This document shows, in pieces, positions 37,429-44,823 of a stretch of DNA of 64,000 nt. A program made the position numbers and the translations under genes. Position 1 is the stretch's first letter. Every line of letters starts with the position of its first letter. Source of the stretch: JBBRVW01 sp963784645 (GTDB lineage Bacteria > Actinomycetota > Actinomycetes > JACCUZ01). Location of the stretch: contig CAWARY010000018.1 in assembly GCA_963784645.1 (NCBI GenBank), positions 1 through 64,000 of the forward strand, in the 5' to 3' direction. A model generated the notes under the pieces. It was not told the origin of the DNA, ran no database searches, and worked only from the letters and a program-made list of their open reading frames with translations.

Positions 37429-37943
37429 CGCTGCTCGCCGTCACGGTGCTCGGTCACGACCGGCCGGGCATCATCGCCGAGACGACGGGCGTGCTGGCGG
37501 AGATCGGGGCGAACCTCGAGGACTCGACGATGACGATCCTGCGCGGCCACTTCGCGATGGTCGTCGTGGCGTCGGCCGAGGTCACCCCGGCCGAGGCCGA
37601 GGACGCCCTCCGGTCGCTGTCGGCCGACGGCACGCTGCAGGTCGCGGTGCGGGAGATCCCGTACGAGGACGCCTCGGCCGCTCTCGGCACGACGTACCTG
37701 CTCTCGGTGCACGGGGCCGACCGGCCGGGGATCGTCGCCACCGTGACCGGGCTGGTCGCCGAGGCCGGGGGCAACGTCACGGACCTCTCGACCCGGCTGT
37801 CCGGCGAGCTCTACGTGCTGCTGGCGGAGGTCGACCTGCCGGGCACCGTCGACCCGGAGGAGCTCAGCCGGGACCTCGCCGGCGTGGGCGAGGACCTCGG
37901 CGTCGACGTCTCGCTGCGCGTCCTCGACCCCGACCTGCTGTGA
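37425..37943 (+). CDS. Double ACT-domain protein, GcvR-like
   Basis: A 172-residue protein with two ACT domains: LLAVTVLGHDRPGIIAETTG (residues 2-21) and LLSVHGADRPGIVATVTGLV (about 90-110). Such proteins bind amino acids and modulate regulation, e.g. GcvR for the glycine cleavage system. No effector or partner is evident. It is translationally coupled to ndh upstream and def downstream by 4-base overlaps. Confidence 0.88.
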   Translation: MTLLAVTVLGHDRPGIIAETTGVLAEIGANLEDSTMTILRGHFAMVVVASAEVTPAEAEDALRSLSADGTLQVAVREIPYEDASAALGTTYLLSVHGADRPGIVATVTGLVAEAGGNVTDLSTRLSGELYVLLAEVDLPGTVDPEELSRDLAGVGEDLGVDVSLRVLDPDLL

Positions 37944-38470
37944 GCCTGCTCCCGTCCCTGCCGCCAGGGCGGGTGCGGCAGCCGGTGCAGGCACCCGCCG
38001 TCGTCCTGTCCGCCCGCGCGGACGAGGTCGACCCGCTGGACCCCGACGTCGTCCAGCTCGCAGCCGACCTGCTCGCCACCCAGGAGGCGGCAGCGGGCTG
38101 CGTCGGGCTGGCCGCCCCGCAGGTGGGGGTGCCGGCCCGCCTGTTCTCCCTGGACGTCACCGGCCACCCGCGCACCCGCACCGGGCACGGGCCGCTCGTG
38201 CTGGCCAACCCGGTCGTGGTCGCCGCGAGCCGGTGGGAGCGTGGCCGCGAGGGCTGCCTGTCGGTCCCGGACCTCACCGGCGACGTGAAGCGGGCGACCC
38301 GCCTGGTCCTCCGCGGCCTCGTTCCGGGCACCGGGCAGGAGGTGGAGGTGACGACTGACGCCTTCGAGGCCCGGGCCCTCCAGCACGAGGTGGACCACCT
38401 CGACGGACTGCTGTTCCTCGACCGGGTCGCGGGTGCGCACGCCCTGCACGCACGGCAGGTCTACCTCTAG
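37940..38470 (+). CDS. def: Peptide deformylase
   Basis: Removes the formyl group from nascent protein N-termini. 176 residues. Motif I is CVGLAAPQVG, with Cys replacing the first Gly of the usual GxGLAAxQ. Motif II is REGCLSVPD (metal Cys) and motif III is LQHEVDHLDG (metal His pair and catalytic Glu). GTG start overlapping the ACT gene. The Gly-to-Cys change is next to the active site, but all metal ligands are present, so I expect activity. Confidence 0.92.
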   Translation: MSLLPSLPPGRVRQPVQAPAVVLSARADEVDPLDPDVVQLAADLLATQEAAAGCVGLAAPQVGVPARLFSLDVTGHPRTRTGHGPLVLANPVVVAASRWERGREGCLSVPDLTGDVKRATRLVLRGLVPGTGQEVEVTTDAFEARALQHEVDHLDGLLFLDRVAGAHALHARQVYL

Positions 38471-38482
38471 CCTGGCCGGTAG

Positions 38483-38557
38483 GCCCCTGTAGCCCAACTG
38501 GCCGAGGCGCTCGCCTTAAAAGCGGGTTCAGTGTGGGTTCGACTCCCACCGGGGGCA
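38483..38557 (+). tRNA. tRNA with anticodon TAA (Leu by decoding), short variable loop
   Basis: Acceptor GCCCCTG/CGGGGGC, D stem GCC/GGC, anticodon stem CTCGC/GCGGG around loop CTTAAAA (anticodon TAA at 38517-38519), six-base variable loop TTCAGT, T stem GTGGG/CCCAC with loop TTCGACT, discriminator A, no encoded CCA. The anticodon reads UUA (Leu), yet bacterial tRNA-Leu normally has a long variable arm. The identity is therefore uncertain. Confidence 0.8.
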
Positions 38558-38609
38558 CGGTCGCCGGTCCCGTCCGCGCGGTCCGGAACCGAGGGCCCGG
38601 CGATTTCGT

Positions 38610-38615
38610 TACGCT
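38610..38615 (+). promoter_or_regulatory. Candidate -10 box (TACGCT) of the Bax-inhibitor-1 gene
   Basis: TACGCT precedes a leader of about 46 bases that ends with GGAGGAG and the ATG at 38668. Confidence 0.4.
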
Positions 38616-38667
38616 GTGAAGGACCCAGCCCCGCGACTTCCCGCGGGCACCCCCACGGAGGAGTGTC

Positions 38668-39474
38668 ATGGAGAGCCGCAACCCGGTCTTCAACAACAGC
38701 AAGGCGTTCTCGCGCAAGGGCTACGCCACGTTCAACGAGCAGTCGGCCGTGCCGACCGCGACGGCGGGCCAGCTCGAGGACATGTACAACGCGCCGCCGG
38801 CGGGCGGCGTCGACACCGGCCGCATGACGATGGACGACGTCGTCATCAAGACCGGCCTCATGTTCGCGGTCCTGCTCCCCGTCGCCGTCGTCAGCTACGC
38901 ACTCGAGAGCCCGGTGCTCACCTTCGGTGGCGCCATCGTCGGCCTCGTGCTCGGGCTGTTCATCTCGTTCAAGCAGGTGACCAACCCGGTCCTCGTGCTC
39001 GGCTACGCCGCTGCCGAGGGGCTGTTCGTGGGCGGCCTGAGCCGCTTCTACGAGAACCAGTGGAATGGCGTCGTCGCCCAGGCCGTCATCGGCACCCTCG
39101 CGGTGTTCGCGGTCGCTCTCGCTGCGTACAAGAGCGGTCTGGTCCGGGCCACCCCGAAGTTTCGCAAGACCGTGCTCATCGCAATGGGCGGCTACCTGGT
39201 CTTCTGCCTGATCAACGTGGTCGTCCTGATCGCCGGCGGCGGCGACCCGGTCTGGGGCCTGCGAGCCGGACCGTTCGGCTTCCTCATCGGTCTGTTCGCT
39301 GTCGGCCTCGCCGCGGCGATGCTGATCCTGGACTTCGACTTCGCCGAGCAGGGCGTCAAGAACGGGCTTCCCGAGCGCTACTCCTGGCTCGCGGCGTTCG
39401 GCCTGGTCGTCACGCTGGTCTGGCTCTACATCGAGATGCTGCGCCTGATCGCGATCCTGCGCGGCAACGACTAG
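38668..39474 (+). CDS. Bax inhibitor-1/YccA family membrane protein
   Basis: A 268-residue protein with a cytoplasmic N-terminus (NPVFNNSKAFSRKGYATFNE) and about seven membrane helices. The family-typical last part is LILDFDFAEQGVKNGLPERY followed by a helix and a short tail. Acidic residues in the helical core form the pH-sensitive Ca2+ leak site in characterised homologues; the physiological role here is unknown. Strong GGAGGAG site. A good terminator follows. Confidence 0.93.
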   Translation: MESRNPVFNNSKAFSRKGYATFNEQSAVPTATAGQLEDMYNAPPAGGVDTGRMTMDDVVIKTGLMFAVLLPVAVVSYALESPVLTFGGAIVGLVLGLFISFKQVTNPVLVLGYAAAEGLFVGGLSRFYENQWNGVVAQAVIGTLAVFAVALAAYKSGLVRATPKFRKTVLIAMGGYLVFCLINVVVLIAGGGDPVWGLRAGPFGFLIGLFAVGLAAAMLILDFDFAEQGVKNGLPERYSWLAAFGLVVTLVWLYIEMLRLIAILRGND

Positions 39475-39491
39475 CCACCCCCTCCACGGAC

Positions 39492-39517
39492 GGGCCGCAC
39501 CCCTCGGGGTGCGGCCC
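39492..39517. terminator. Perfect 12-pair hairpin, probable bidirectional terminator
   Basis: GGGCCGCACCCC, two-base loop TC, GGGGTGCGGCCC. It sits between the converging Bax-inhibitor-1 and PPOX genes. There is no T-run, as is common in GC-rich actinobacteria. Confidence 0.75.
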
Positions 39518-39583
39518 CTCGTGCGTGCGCGGCGAGGCGCGGCCCTGCGGCGGGAGAGGTGGGCGCCGGGGCGCCGGCGTACC

Positions 39584-39994
39584 TCAGCCGGCGACCGTCG
39601 GTCCCGCCCGCTCGATCTCGAACCGCACCAGGACGCGCTGCTCGCGCTCCATCGCGGCGCGGTAGTCGTCCCAGTCGGGGTGCTCGCCGGAGATCCGGCG
39701 GTAGTAGTCGACCAGCAGCCCGATCGCCTCCGGCCGCTCGACGATCTCGGCGGTGCCCTCGACCTGGCCCCACTCGCCGTAGAACCGGTCGTGCAGCAGG
39801 CACAGGGCGATGCGCGGGTCGCGGCGCAGGTTCTTGACCTTCATCGCCGTCTCGCGGGTGGAGATCTCGATCCGCCCGGTGTCGTCGACGCCGACCGTCA
39901 CGGGGGACAGCTGCGGCCGGCCGTCGCGACGGAACGTGGCGAGGACGGCATGGTGCTGGGAGCGTGCGAGCTCGCGCGCGTCGTCAGGTGTCAG
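39584..39994 (-). CDS. PPOX-class F420-dependent oxidoreductase, apparent CTG start
   Basis: A 136-residue split-beta-barrel protein of the pyridoxamine-oxidase-like group that uses F420 or flavin. It shows LATFRRDGRPQLSPVTVGVD, RDPRIALCLLHD and YYRRISGEHPDWDDYRAAM. Family members begin with TPDDAREL-like sequence, which here follows a CTG codon overlapping the stop of the DUF4287 gene (CTGA). No ATG, GTG or TTG fits without reading deep into that gene, so I infer CTG initiation by coupling. The substrate is unknown. Confidence 0.87.
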   Translation of the reverse strand: MTPDDARELARSQHHAVLATFRRDGRPQLSPVTVGVDDTGRIEISTRETAMKVKNLRRDPRIALCLLHDRFYGEWGQVEGTAEIVERPEAIGLLVDYYRRISGEHPDWDDYRAAMEREQRVLVRFEIERAGPTVAG

Positions 39995-40221
39995 GACTTC
40001 CGCCGCGCTCCCCGGCGCAGGTCGTGCTCGTGCACGATCGCCGAGGCGTGGCCGTGCGGGATGCCGTGCTCGTCGCTGAGCCAGTTGACCCGCTCGTCGA
40101 AGCGGAGCAGGCCTGGTCCGTTGTCGAGGGCCTCGAACCACTGAGGCAGGTCACGACCGGTGACCTGCGGCACCCGCTCGACGAGCTGCTGGTGGGTTGC
40201 CTCGGAGTGGTGCAGGGACAT
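39991..40221 (-). CDS. DUF4287 domain-containing protein
   Basis: A 76-residue protein. LVERVPQVTGRDLPQWFEAL and VNWLSDEHGIPHGHASAIVHEHD are the DUF4287 pattern, found alone or fused to DUF5655 and transport-like domains. The function is unknown. It precedes and overlaps the PPOX gene, so the two are probably co-expressed. Confidence 0.83.
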   Translation of the reverse strand: MSLHHSEATHQQLVERVPQVTGRDLPQWFEALDNGPGLLRFDERVNWLSDEHGIPHGHASAIVHEHDLRRGARRKS

Positions 40222-40297
40222 CGGCGCCTCCAGTGCGGAATCAGCGAACCATGGGGCGAGCCTGCCCCATCCTGTCGGCGCGCCACAACCCCCTGGC

Positions 40298-40303
40298 TAG
40301 GGT
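40298..40303 (+). promoter_or_regulatory. Leaderless -10 box (TAGGGT) of the 40310 gene
   Basis: TAGGGT, six bases, then GTG at 40310; no ribosome site. Confidence 0.5.
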
Positions 40304-40309
40304 TCCGGC

Positions 40310-40753
40310 GTGCAGGACCACCCGGATGGCCACGACCCCTGGGGAGCGCTGCGGGGCGAGCTGGCCGCCGACGTCCGCCGGGTGGCCGACCGGCTGCGGT
40401 CGATGTCGCAGGCACGGCTGGCCGGGATGCCGGCGCCGCCGGAGAACGGCTTCCCGCCCTACGCAGGACGTGGCCACGCCGGCCGCGGGGTGGCGACCGA
40501 GATGGCGCACGTTGCCCGCTGCCTCGAGGCGGCCGCGGCCGGCCTGCCTGCGCCCGGGTGGCTGCCGGTGCCCGGGCTGTCCGACCTCGCGGCCGGCGAC
40601 CAGGTGGCGGTGGTGGGGCACGACCTGCTGGGCGCCATGGACCTCGCCGGGCCGGACGACGAGGTCTGGTTCGACACCTACGCCCGCGCGCCGGCACGGA
40701 CGGGGGTAGAGCGGGTGGCCCGGCTGCTCGCCGACCTGCGCCGTCGCCTGTAG
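40310..40753 (+). CDS. Hypothetical protein
   Basis: 147 residues, not recognised. It has an N-terminal helix (ALRGELAADVRRVADRLRSM), a Gly/Pro-rich middle with one Cys (HVARCLEAAAAG), and a C-terminal half VVGHDLLGAMDLAGPDDEVW ending in basic RLLADLRRRL. No signal peptide or membrane helix. Coding potential is supported by the leaderless start and by normal third-position GC. It converges on the thiolase gene. Confidence 0.65.
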   Translation: MQDHPDGHDPWGALRGELAADVRRVADRLRSMSQARLAGMPAPPENGFPPYAGRGHAGRGVATEMAHVARCLEAAAAGLPAPGWLPVPGLSDLAAGDQVAVVGHDLLGAMDLAGPDDEVWFDTYARAPARTGVERVARLLADLRRRL

Positions 40754-40763
40754 CGCTGCCCGG

Positions 40764-41987
40764 TCAGCTCAGGCGCTGCAGCACCATCGCCATGCCCTGG
40801 CCGCCACCGACGCACATCGTCTCGAGGCCGAGCTCCTTGTCGTGGCTCTGCAGCCCGTTGAGCAGGGTGGTGGTGATCCGCGCGCCGGTCGAGCCGAACG
40901 GGTGGCCCAGCGCGATCGCGCCGCCGTGGACGTTGAGGCGGTCGAGGTCGATGCCGAGGTCGCGGTAGGACGGGATGACCTGCGCCGCGAACGCCTCGTT
41001 GATCTCGACCAGGTCCATGTCGCCGATGCCCAAGCCGGCCAGCGCCAGCGCCCGTCGCGACGCCTCGACCGGACCGAGACCCATGATCTCCGGGGACAGA
41101 CCGCTGACGCCGGTCGAGACGATCCTGGCCAGCGGCGTGAGCCCGAGCTCGGCGGCGCGGGTGTCGGACATGATCACGACGGCGGCCGCGCCGTCGTTGA
41201 GCGGGCAGCAGTTCCCGGCGGTGACGGTGCCGTCCTCACGGAACACCGTCTTGAGCCCGGCGACGCCCTCCATGGTCACTCCGGGGCGCGGGCCGTCGTC
41301 CCGGCTGACCACGGTCCCGTCCGGCGTGGTGATCGGCACGATCTCCCGCTCGAAGAAGCCGTCGGCGATGGCCTTCTCGGCCAGGTTCTGCGAGCGCACG
41401 CCGAACTCGTCCTGGTCGGCGCGGGTGATGCCGCGGGAGGTGGCGAGGTTCTCGGCGGTCTGCCCCATCGAGATGTAGACGTCGGGGAGCAGGCCGTCCT
41501 CGCGCGGGTCGTGCCAGGTCTCGTTGCTCGCCGCGGTCGCGTCGGTGCGTGCCCGGGCCTGGTCGAACAACGGGTTGACGTAGGACTCGCTGCCCCCGCC
41601 CGCCCCGGCGAACGCGGGGTAGCGGGAGACGCACTCGACGCCGGCGGAGACGAACGCGTGACCCTCGCCGGCCTTGATCGCGTGGAAGGCCATCCGGGAG
41701 GTCTGCACCGACGACGCGCAGAACCGGTTGACGGTGGTGCCGGGGAGGCTGTCGAAGCCGAGGGCCACCGCGACCCGGCGGGCCATGTTCACGCCCTGCT
41801 CGCCGTCCGGCTCGGCGCACCCGAGCATGAGGTCGTCGAGGGTGGCCGGGTCCAGCCCGGGCACCTTGTCCAGCGCGGCGCGGATCACCGTGCCGGCCAG
41901 GTCGTCGGGCCGTACGTCCTTCAGCGAGCCCTTGAAGGCGCGGCCGATCGGGCTGCGCGCGGTCGCGACGATGACTGCCTCGGGCAC
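40764..41987 (-). CDS. Acetyl-CoA acetyltransferase (thiolase)
   Basis: A 407-residue thiolase catalysing acyl-CoA plus acetyl-CoA condensation or its reverse. The active-site Cys is C90 in NRFCASSVQTS. The base His is in GGAIALGHPFGSTGAR, and the second Cys is in CVGGGQGMAM. The start is GTG 41987 with a perfect AGGAGGT five bases upstream; the in-frame codons before it are non-homologous. An inverted repeat GTTACC-AGCC-GGTAAC stands 31 bases before the start, like the operators of TetR-type fatty-acid regulators. It could serve beta-oxidation or acetoacetyl-CoA formation. Confidence 0.93.
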   Translation of the reverse strand: MPEAVIVATARSPIGRAFKGSLKDVRPDDLAGTVIRAALDKVPGLDPATLDDLMLGCAEPDGEQGVNMARRVAVALGFDSLPGTTVNRFCASSVQTSRMAFHAIKAGEGHAFVSAGVECVSRYPAFAGAGGGSESYVNPLFDQARARTDATAASNETWHDPREDGLLPDVYISMGQTAENLATSRGITRADQDEFGVRSQNLAEKAIADGFFEREIVPITTPDGTVVSRDDGPRPGVTMEGVAGLKTVFREDGTVTAGNCCPLNDGAAAVVIMSDTRAAELGLTPLARIVSTGVSGLSPEIMGLGPVEASRRALALAGLGIGDMDLVEINEAFAAQVIPSYRDLGIDLDRLNVHGGAIALGHPFGSTGARITTTLLNGLQSHDKELGLETMCVGGGQGMAMVLQRLS

Positions 41988-42017
41988 GGGGACCTCCTGG
42001 GGACCTGGGCGGCCGGA

Positions 42018-42033
42018 GTTACCAGCCGGTAAC
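42018..42033. promoter_or_regulatory. Operator-like inverted repeat upstream of thiolase
   Basis: GTTACC, four-base centre AGCC, GGTAAC: a perfect 6-base dyad. It sits about 31 bases before the thiolase GTG and within the divergent region facing the ABC transporter. Confidence 0.5.
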
Positions 42034-42193
42034 AAGGTCAGGCTACTGCAGCCCGCCGGCCGCGGGCGGGCGCCGTGGGCCGGGCCGACGAGTGACGGCT
42101 ACTGACTCGGGGGTTAGTTGTCGACGATCACTGTTCCCCGCGGCCCGTGGTCGTGCCATCCTGCGACCAGCGTCGGCCCCCGAGGAGAGACAC

Positions 42194-43123
42194 ATGCGGC
42201 ACCCACGGCTGTTCCTGCCCGTCATCGGCGTGCTTGCTCTGCTGCTGGGCGCCTGCGGTGGCAGCAGCGGCAGCAGCACCGCGTCGTCGACCGGCGGCGG
42301 GAAGTCCAGCGCCGCAGCGAGCGGTGTCTGTGCGACGAACAAGACCTCGGGTGACCTGCTGGCGAAGGTGTGCGCCGCCGGGAAGGTCGTGGTCTCCACG
42401 GACCCGGCCTACCCGCCGCAGTCGTCGCTGGACAAGAAGACCGGCGGGTACGAGGGCTTCGACATCGACGTCGCCACCGAGCTCGCGCGCCGGCTCGGCG
42501 TGGAGATCGGCTGGCAGACGCCGTCGTTCGACATCATCACGGCCGGCAGCTGGAACGACCGTTGGGACATGAGCGTCGGGTCGATGACGCCGACCAATGA
42601 CCGTCAGAAGGTCCTCGACTTCACCGTGCCGTACTACTTCACGCCGGCCGTCGTGGTCGTGCACAAGGACAACACCAGCGTCCAGGACCTGTCGACCGAT
42701 CTCGACGGCAAGAAGGTCGGCGTGTGCAGCGCGTGCACCTACGAGCAGTTCCTCGAGAAGACCTTGAAGATCAACGGCTTCACCTTCGACTTCGTGATCG
42801 ACGACGCGAAGGTCTCCGGGTACGACACCGACACCACGGCGCTGCAGGACCTGGCGCTGGGCGACGGCGTGCGGCTCGACGCCGTGATCACGTCGCTGAC
42901 CACGGCGCAGGGGTACATCAACGCCGGCAACCCGGTCAAGATCGTCGGTGACCCCGTCTTCTACGAGCCGCTGTCGGTGGCCGTCGACAAGAGCGCCCAG
43001 GAGGACCAGGCGAGCTTCGCTGCCGCGGTGGACACGCTGGTGCAGCAGATGCACGCCGACGGCACACTGACCACGCTGTCCAAGAAGTGGTACGACGGGG
43101 TCGACCTGACGACGCAGCAGTGA
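42194..43123 (+). CDS. Amino acid ABC transporter substrate-binding lipoprotein
   Basis: A 309-residue family-3 solute-binding protein anchored to the membrane by the lipobox LGAC (C21), followed by a Ser/Gly/Thr linker. The binding domain starts VVVSTDPAYPPQSSLDKK and includes GGYEGFDIDVATELARRLG and VGSMTPTNDRQKVLDFTVPY. The likely ligand is a polar amino acid. ATG 42194 has a strong GAGGAGAGA site; upstream in-frame codons are non-coding in character. Its stop overlaps the permease GTG. Confidence 0.93.
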   Translation: MRHPRLFLPVIGVLALLLGACGGSSGSSTASSTGGGKSSAAASGVCATNKTSGDLLAKVCAAGKVVVSTDPAYPPQSSLDKKTGGYEGFDIDVATELARRLGVEIGWQTPSFDIITAGSWNDRWDMSVGSMTPTNDRQKVLDFTVPYYFTPAVVVVHKDNTSVQDLSTDLDGKKVGVCSACTYEQFLEKTLKINGFTFDFVIDDAKVSGYDTDTTALQDLALGDGVRLDAVITSLTTAQGYINAGNPVKIVGDPVFYEPLSVAVDKSAQEDQASFAAAVDTLVQQMHADGTLTTLSKKWYDGVDLTTQQ

Positions 43124-44055
43124 CGGAGGCCGGCGACCCGGCCGGCGCCCGGCACGCCTCGTCGAGTGCGTCCGACCGGCTGGACCGGCTGGCCCTTGCC
43201 AGCGCGCGCGTTCCGTTCCGCCTCAAGGTCGCCGCGGTGTGGCTCGCCATCTTCTGCGTGCTCGGTGTGCTGTCGTGGATCGCGAAGTTCAACACCGGCT
43301 GGATGGCGGACAACTGGCGCTTCATCGCCGGCGGCCTGCAGTACACGATGTACATCGCGGTCGGCGGCATCGTGCTCGCCATCGTCCTGGCGATCCTGGG
43401 CGCACTGGGCCGGATCTCGTCGAACCCGGTCGCGTACGGCATCTCCGGCTTCTACGTGTCGTTCTTCCGGGGCACGCCGCTGATCGTGCAGATGTTCCTC
43501 ATCTACCTTGCGCTGCCGCAGTTCGGCAACAACCTGGTCCTGCGCTATCCCGGGCTGGGGGTGGGGTTCCGGGACGCGCTGATCCTGGACGCGGCCTACG
43601 CGGGCACCCTCGCGCTCGGTCTCAACTACGGCGCCTACATGACCGAGATCTTCCGCGCCGGGATCCAGTCCGTGAACGCCGGACAGGGTGAGGCCGCGGA
43701 TGCGCTGGGCATGACGTCCGGCCAGAAGATGCGCAAGGTCGTGCTGCCCCAGGCGTTCCGGGTGATCATCCCGCCCACCGGCAACGAGTTCATCGCCATG
43801 CTGAAGGACACCGCGCTCGTGTCGTTCCTCGGGGTGACGCTCGCGAGCGCCGAGGTCTTCCGGCGCGCCCAGCTGGTGGGCAAGCGCGACTTCCAGAACC
43901 TCGAGGCCCTGCTGGTCGTCGCGGGCCTGTACTGGGGGCTCACGATGATCTTCACGTTCTTCCAGCGGCGGCTGGAGGCCCGGATGTCGGCGGGCTACGT
44001 CCGGACGGCCCGGGCCGAGGTCGCGCAGCAGCAGCCGCACGGAGGCAGCGCGTGA
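43120..44055 (+). CDS. Amino acid ABC transporter permease
   Basis: A 311-residue membrane protein of the HisM/GlnP type. It has a cytoplasmic head with SSASDRLDRLALASARVPF, several helices, SFFRGTPLIVQMFLIYLALP, and the EAA loop EAADALGMTSGQKMRKVVLPQA that contacts the ATPase. GTG at 43120 overlaps the binding-protein stop; the ATPase gene overlaps its own end. It forms a homodimer or works with itself, as only one permease is encoded. Confidence 0.94.
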   Translation: MTEAGDPAGARHASSSASDRLDRLALASARVPFRLKVAAVWLAIFCVLGVLSWIAKFNTGWMADNWRFIAGGLQYTMYIAVGGIVLAIVLAILGALGRISSNPVAYGISGFYVSFFRGTPLIVQMFLIYLALPQFGNNLVLRYPGLGVGFRDALILDAAYAGTLALGLNYGAYMTEIFRAGIQSVNAGQGEAADALGMTSGQKMRKVVLPQAFRVIIPPTGNEFIAMLKDTALVSFLGVTLASAEVFRRAQLVGKRDFQNLEALLVVAGLYWGLTMIFTFFQRRLEARMSAGYVRTARAEVAQQQPHGGSA

Positions 44056-44813
44056 ACGAGCGCGACGTCATCGTCCGGGTCGAGGGCCTGCACAAGCGGT
44101 TCGGCCGCCTCGAGGTGCTGCGAGGCATCGACATGGAGCTGCGCCAGGGCGAGGTGGTGGTGATCTTCGGCCGCTCGGGGTCGGGCAAGTCCACGCTGCT
44201 GCGGTGCGTGAACTTCCTCGAGGACCCGACCGAGGGGACGATCGAGGTCGCCGGCACGCGGTTGTCGGGCGGCCACCGGACCCGCCGCAAGCGGGCCCAG
44301 ATCAGGCAGCTCCGGCTGCAGGTCGGGATGGTGTTCCAGCAGTTCAACCTGTTCCCGCACATGACCGTCCTCGAGAACGTCGCGGTCGCGCCGCAGCTGG
44401 TCAAGGGGGTCTCCGGCAAGGAGCTCCGCGTGCGCGCCATGGGCCTGCTCGAGCAGGTCGGCCTGTCGGACAAGGCGGACGAGCACCCCATCCGGCTGTC
44501 CGGTGGCCAGCAGCAGCGGGTGGCCATCGCGCGGGCCCTCGCGATGGAGCCGCAGGTGATGCTCTTCGACGAGCCGACGTCCGCCCTCGACCCCGAGCTC
44601 ACCGGCGAGGTGCTCGCCGTGATGAAGTCGCTGGCCACCGAGCTGCACATGCCGATGATGGTGGTCACGCACGAGATGGGCTTCGCCCGTGAGGTCGCCG
44701 ACCGGATGGTCTTCTTCCACGAGGGAGTGATCCTCGAGGAGGGCACGCCGGCCGAGATCTTCGGCAGCGCCCGGTGCGCCGAGACCCGGACGTTCCTCGA
44801 CGCCGTCCTCTAG
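44052..44813 (+). CDS. Amino acid ABC transporter ATP-binding protein
   Basis: 253 residues, GlnQ/HisP type. Walker A is GRSGSGKST (40-48), the Q-loop is VGMVFQQFNLFPHMTVLEN, the signature is IRLSGGQQQRVAIARALA, Walker B is VMLFDEPTSALDPE, and the H-loop is VVTHEMGFAREVADR. GTG start overlapping the permease. The operon converges on the FAD oxidoreductase with ten bases between stops. Confidence 0.96.
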   Translation: MNERDVIVRVEGLHKRFGRLEVLRGIDMELRQGEVVVIFGRSGSGKSTLLRCVNFLEDPTEGTIEVAGTRLSGGHRTRRKRAQIRQLRLQVGMVFQQFNLFPHMTVLENVAVAPQLVKGVSGKELRVRAMGLLEQVGLSDKADEHPIRLSGGQQQRVAIARALAMEPQVMLFDEPTSALDPELTGEVLAVMKSLATELHMPMMVVTHEMGFAREVADRMVFFHEGVILEEGTPAEIFGSARCAETRTFLDAVL

Positions 44814-44823
44814 CCGTCAGCCG

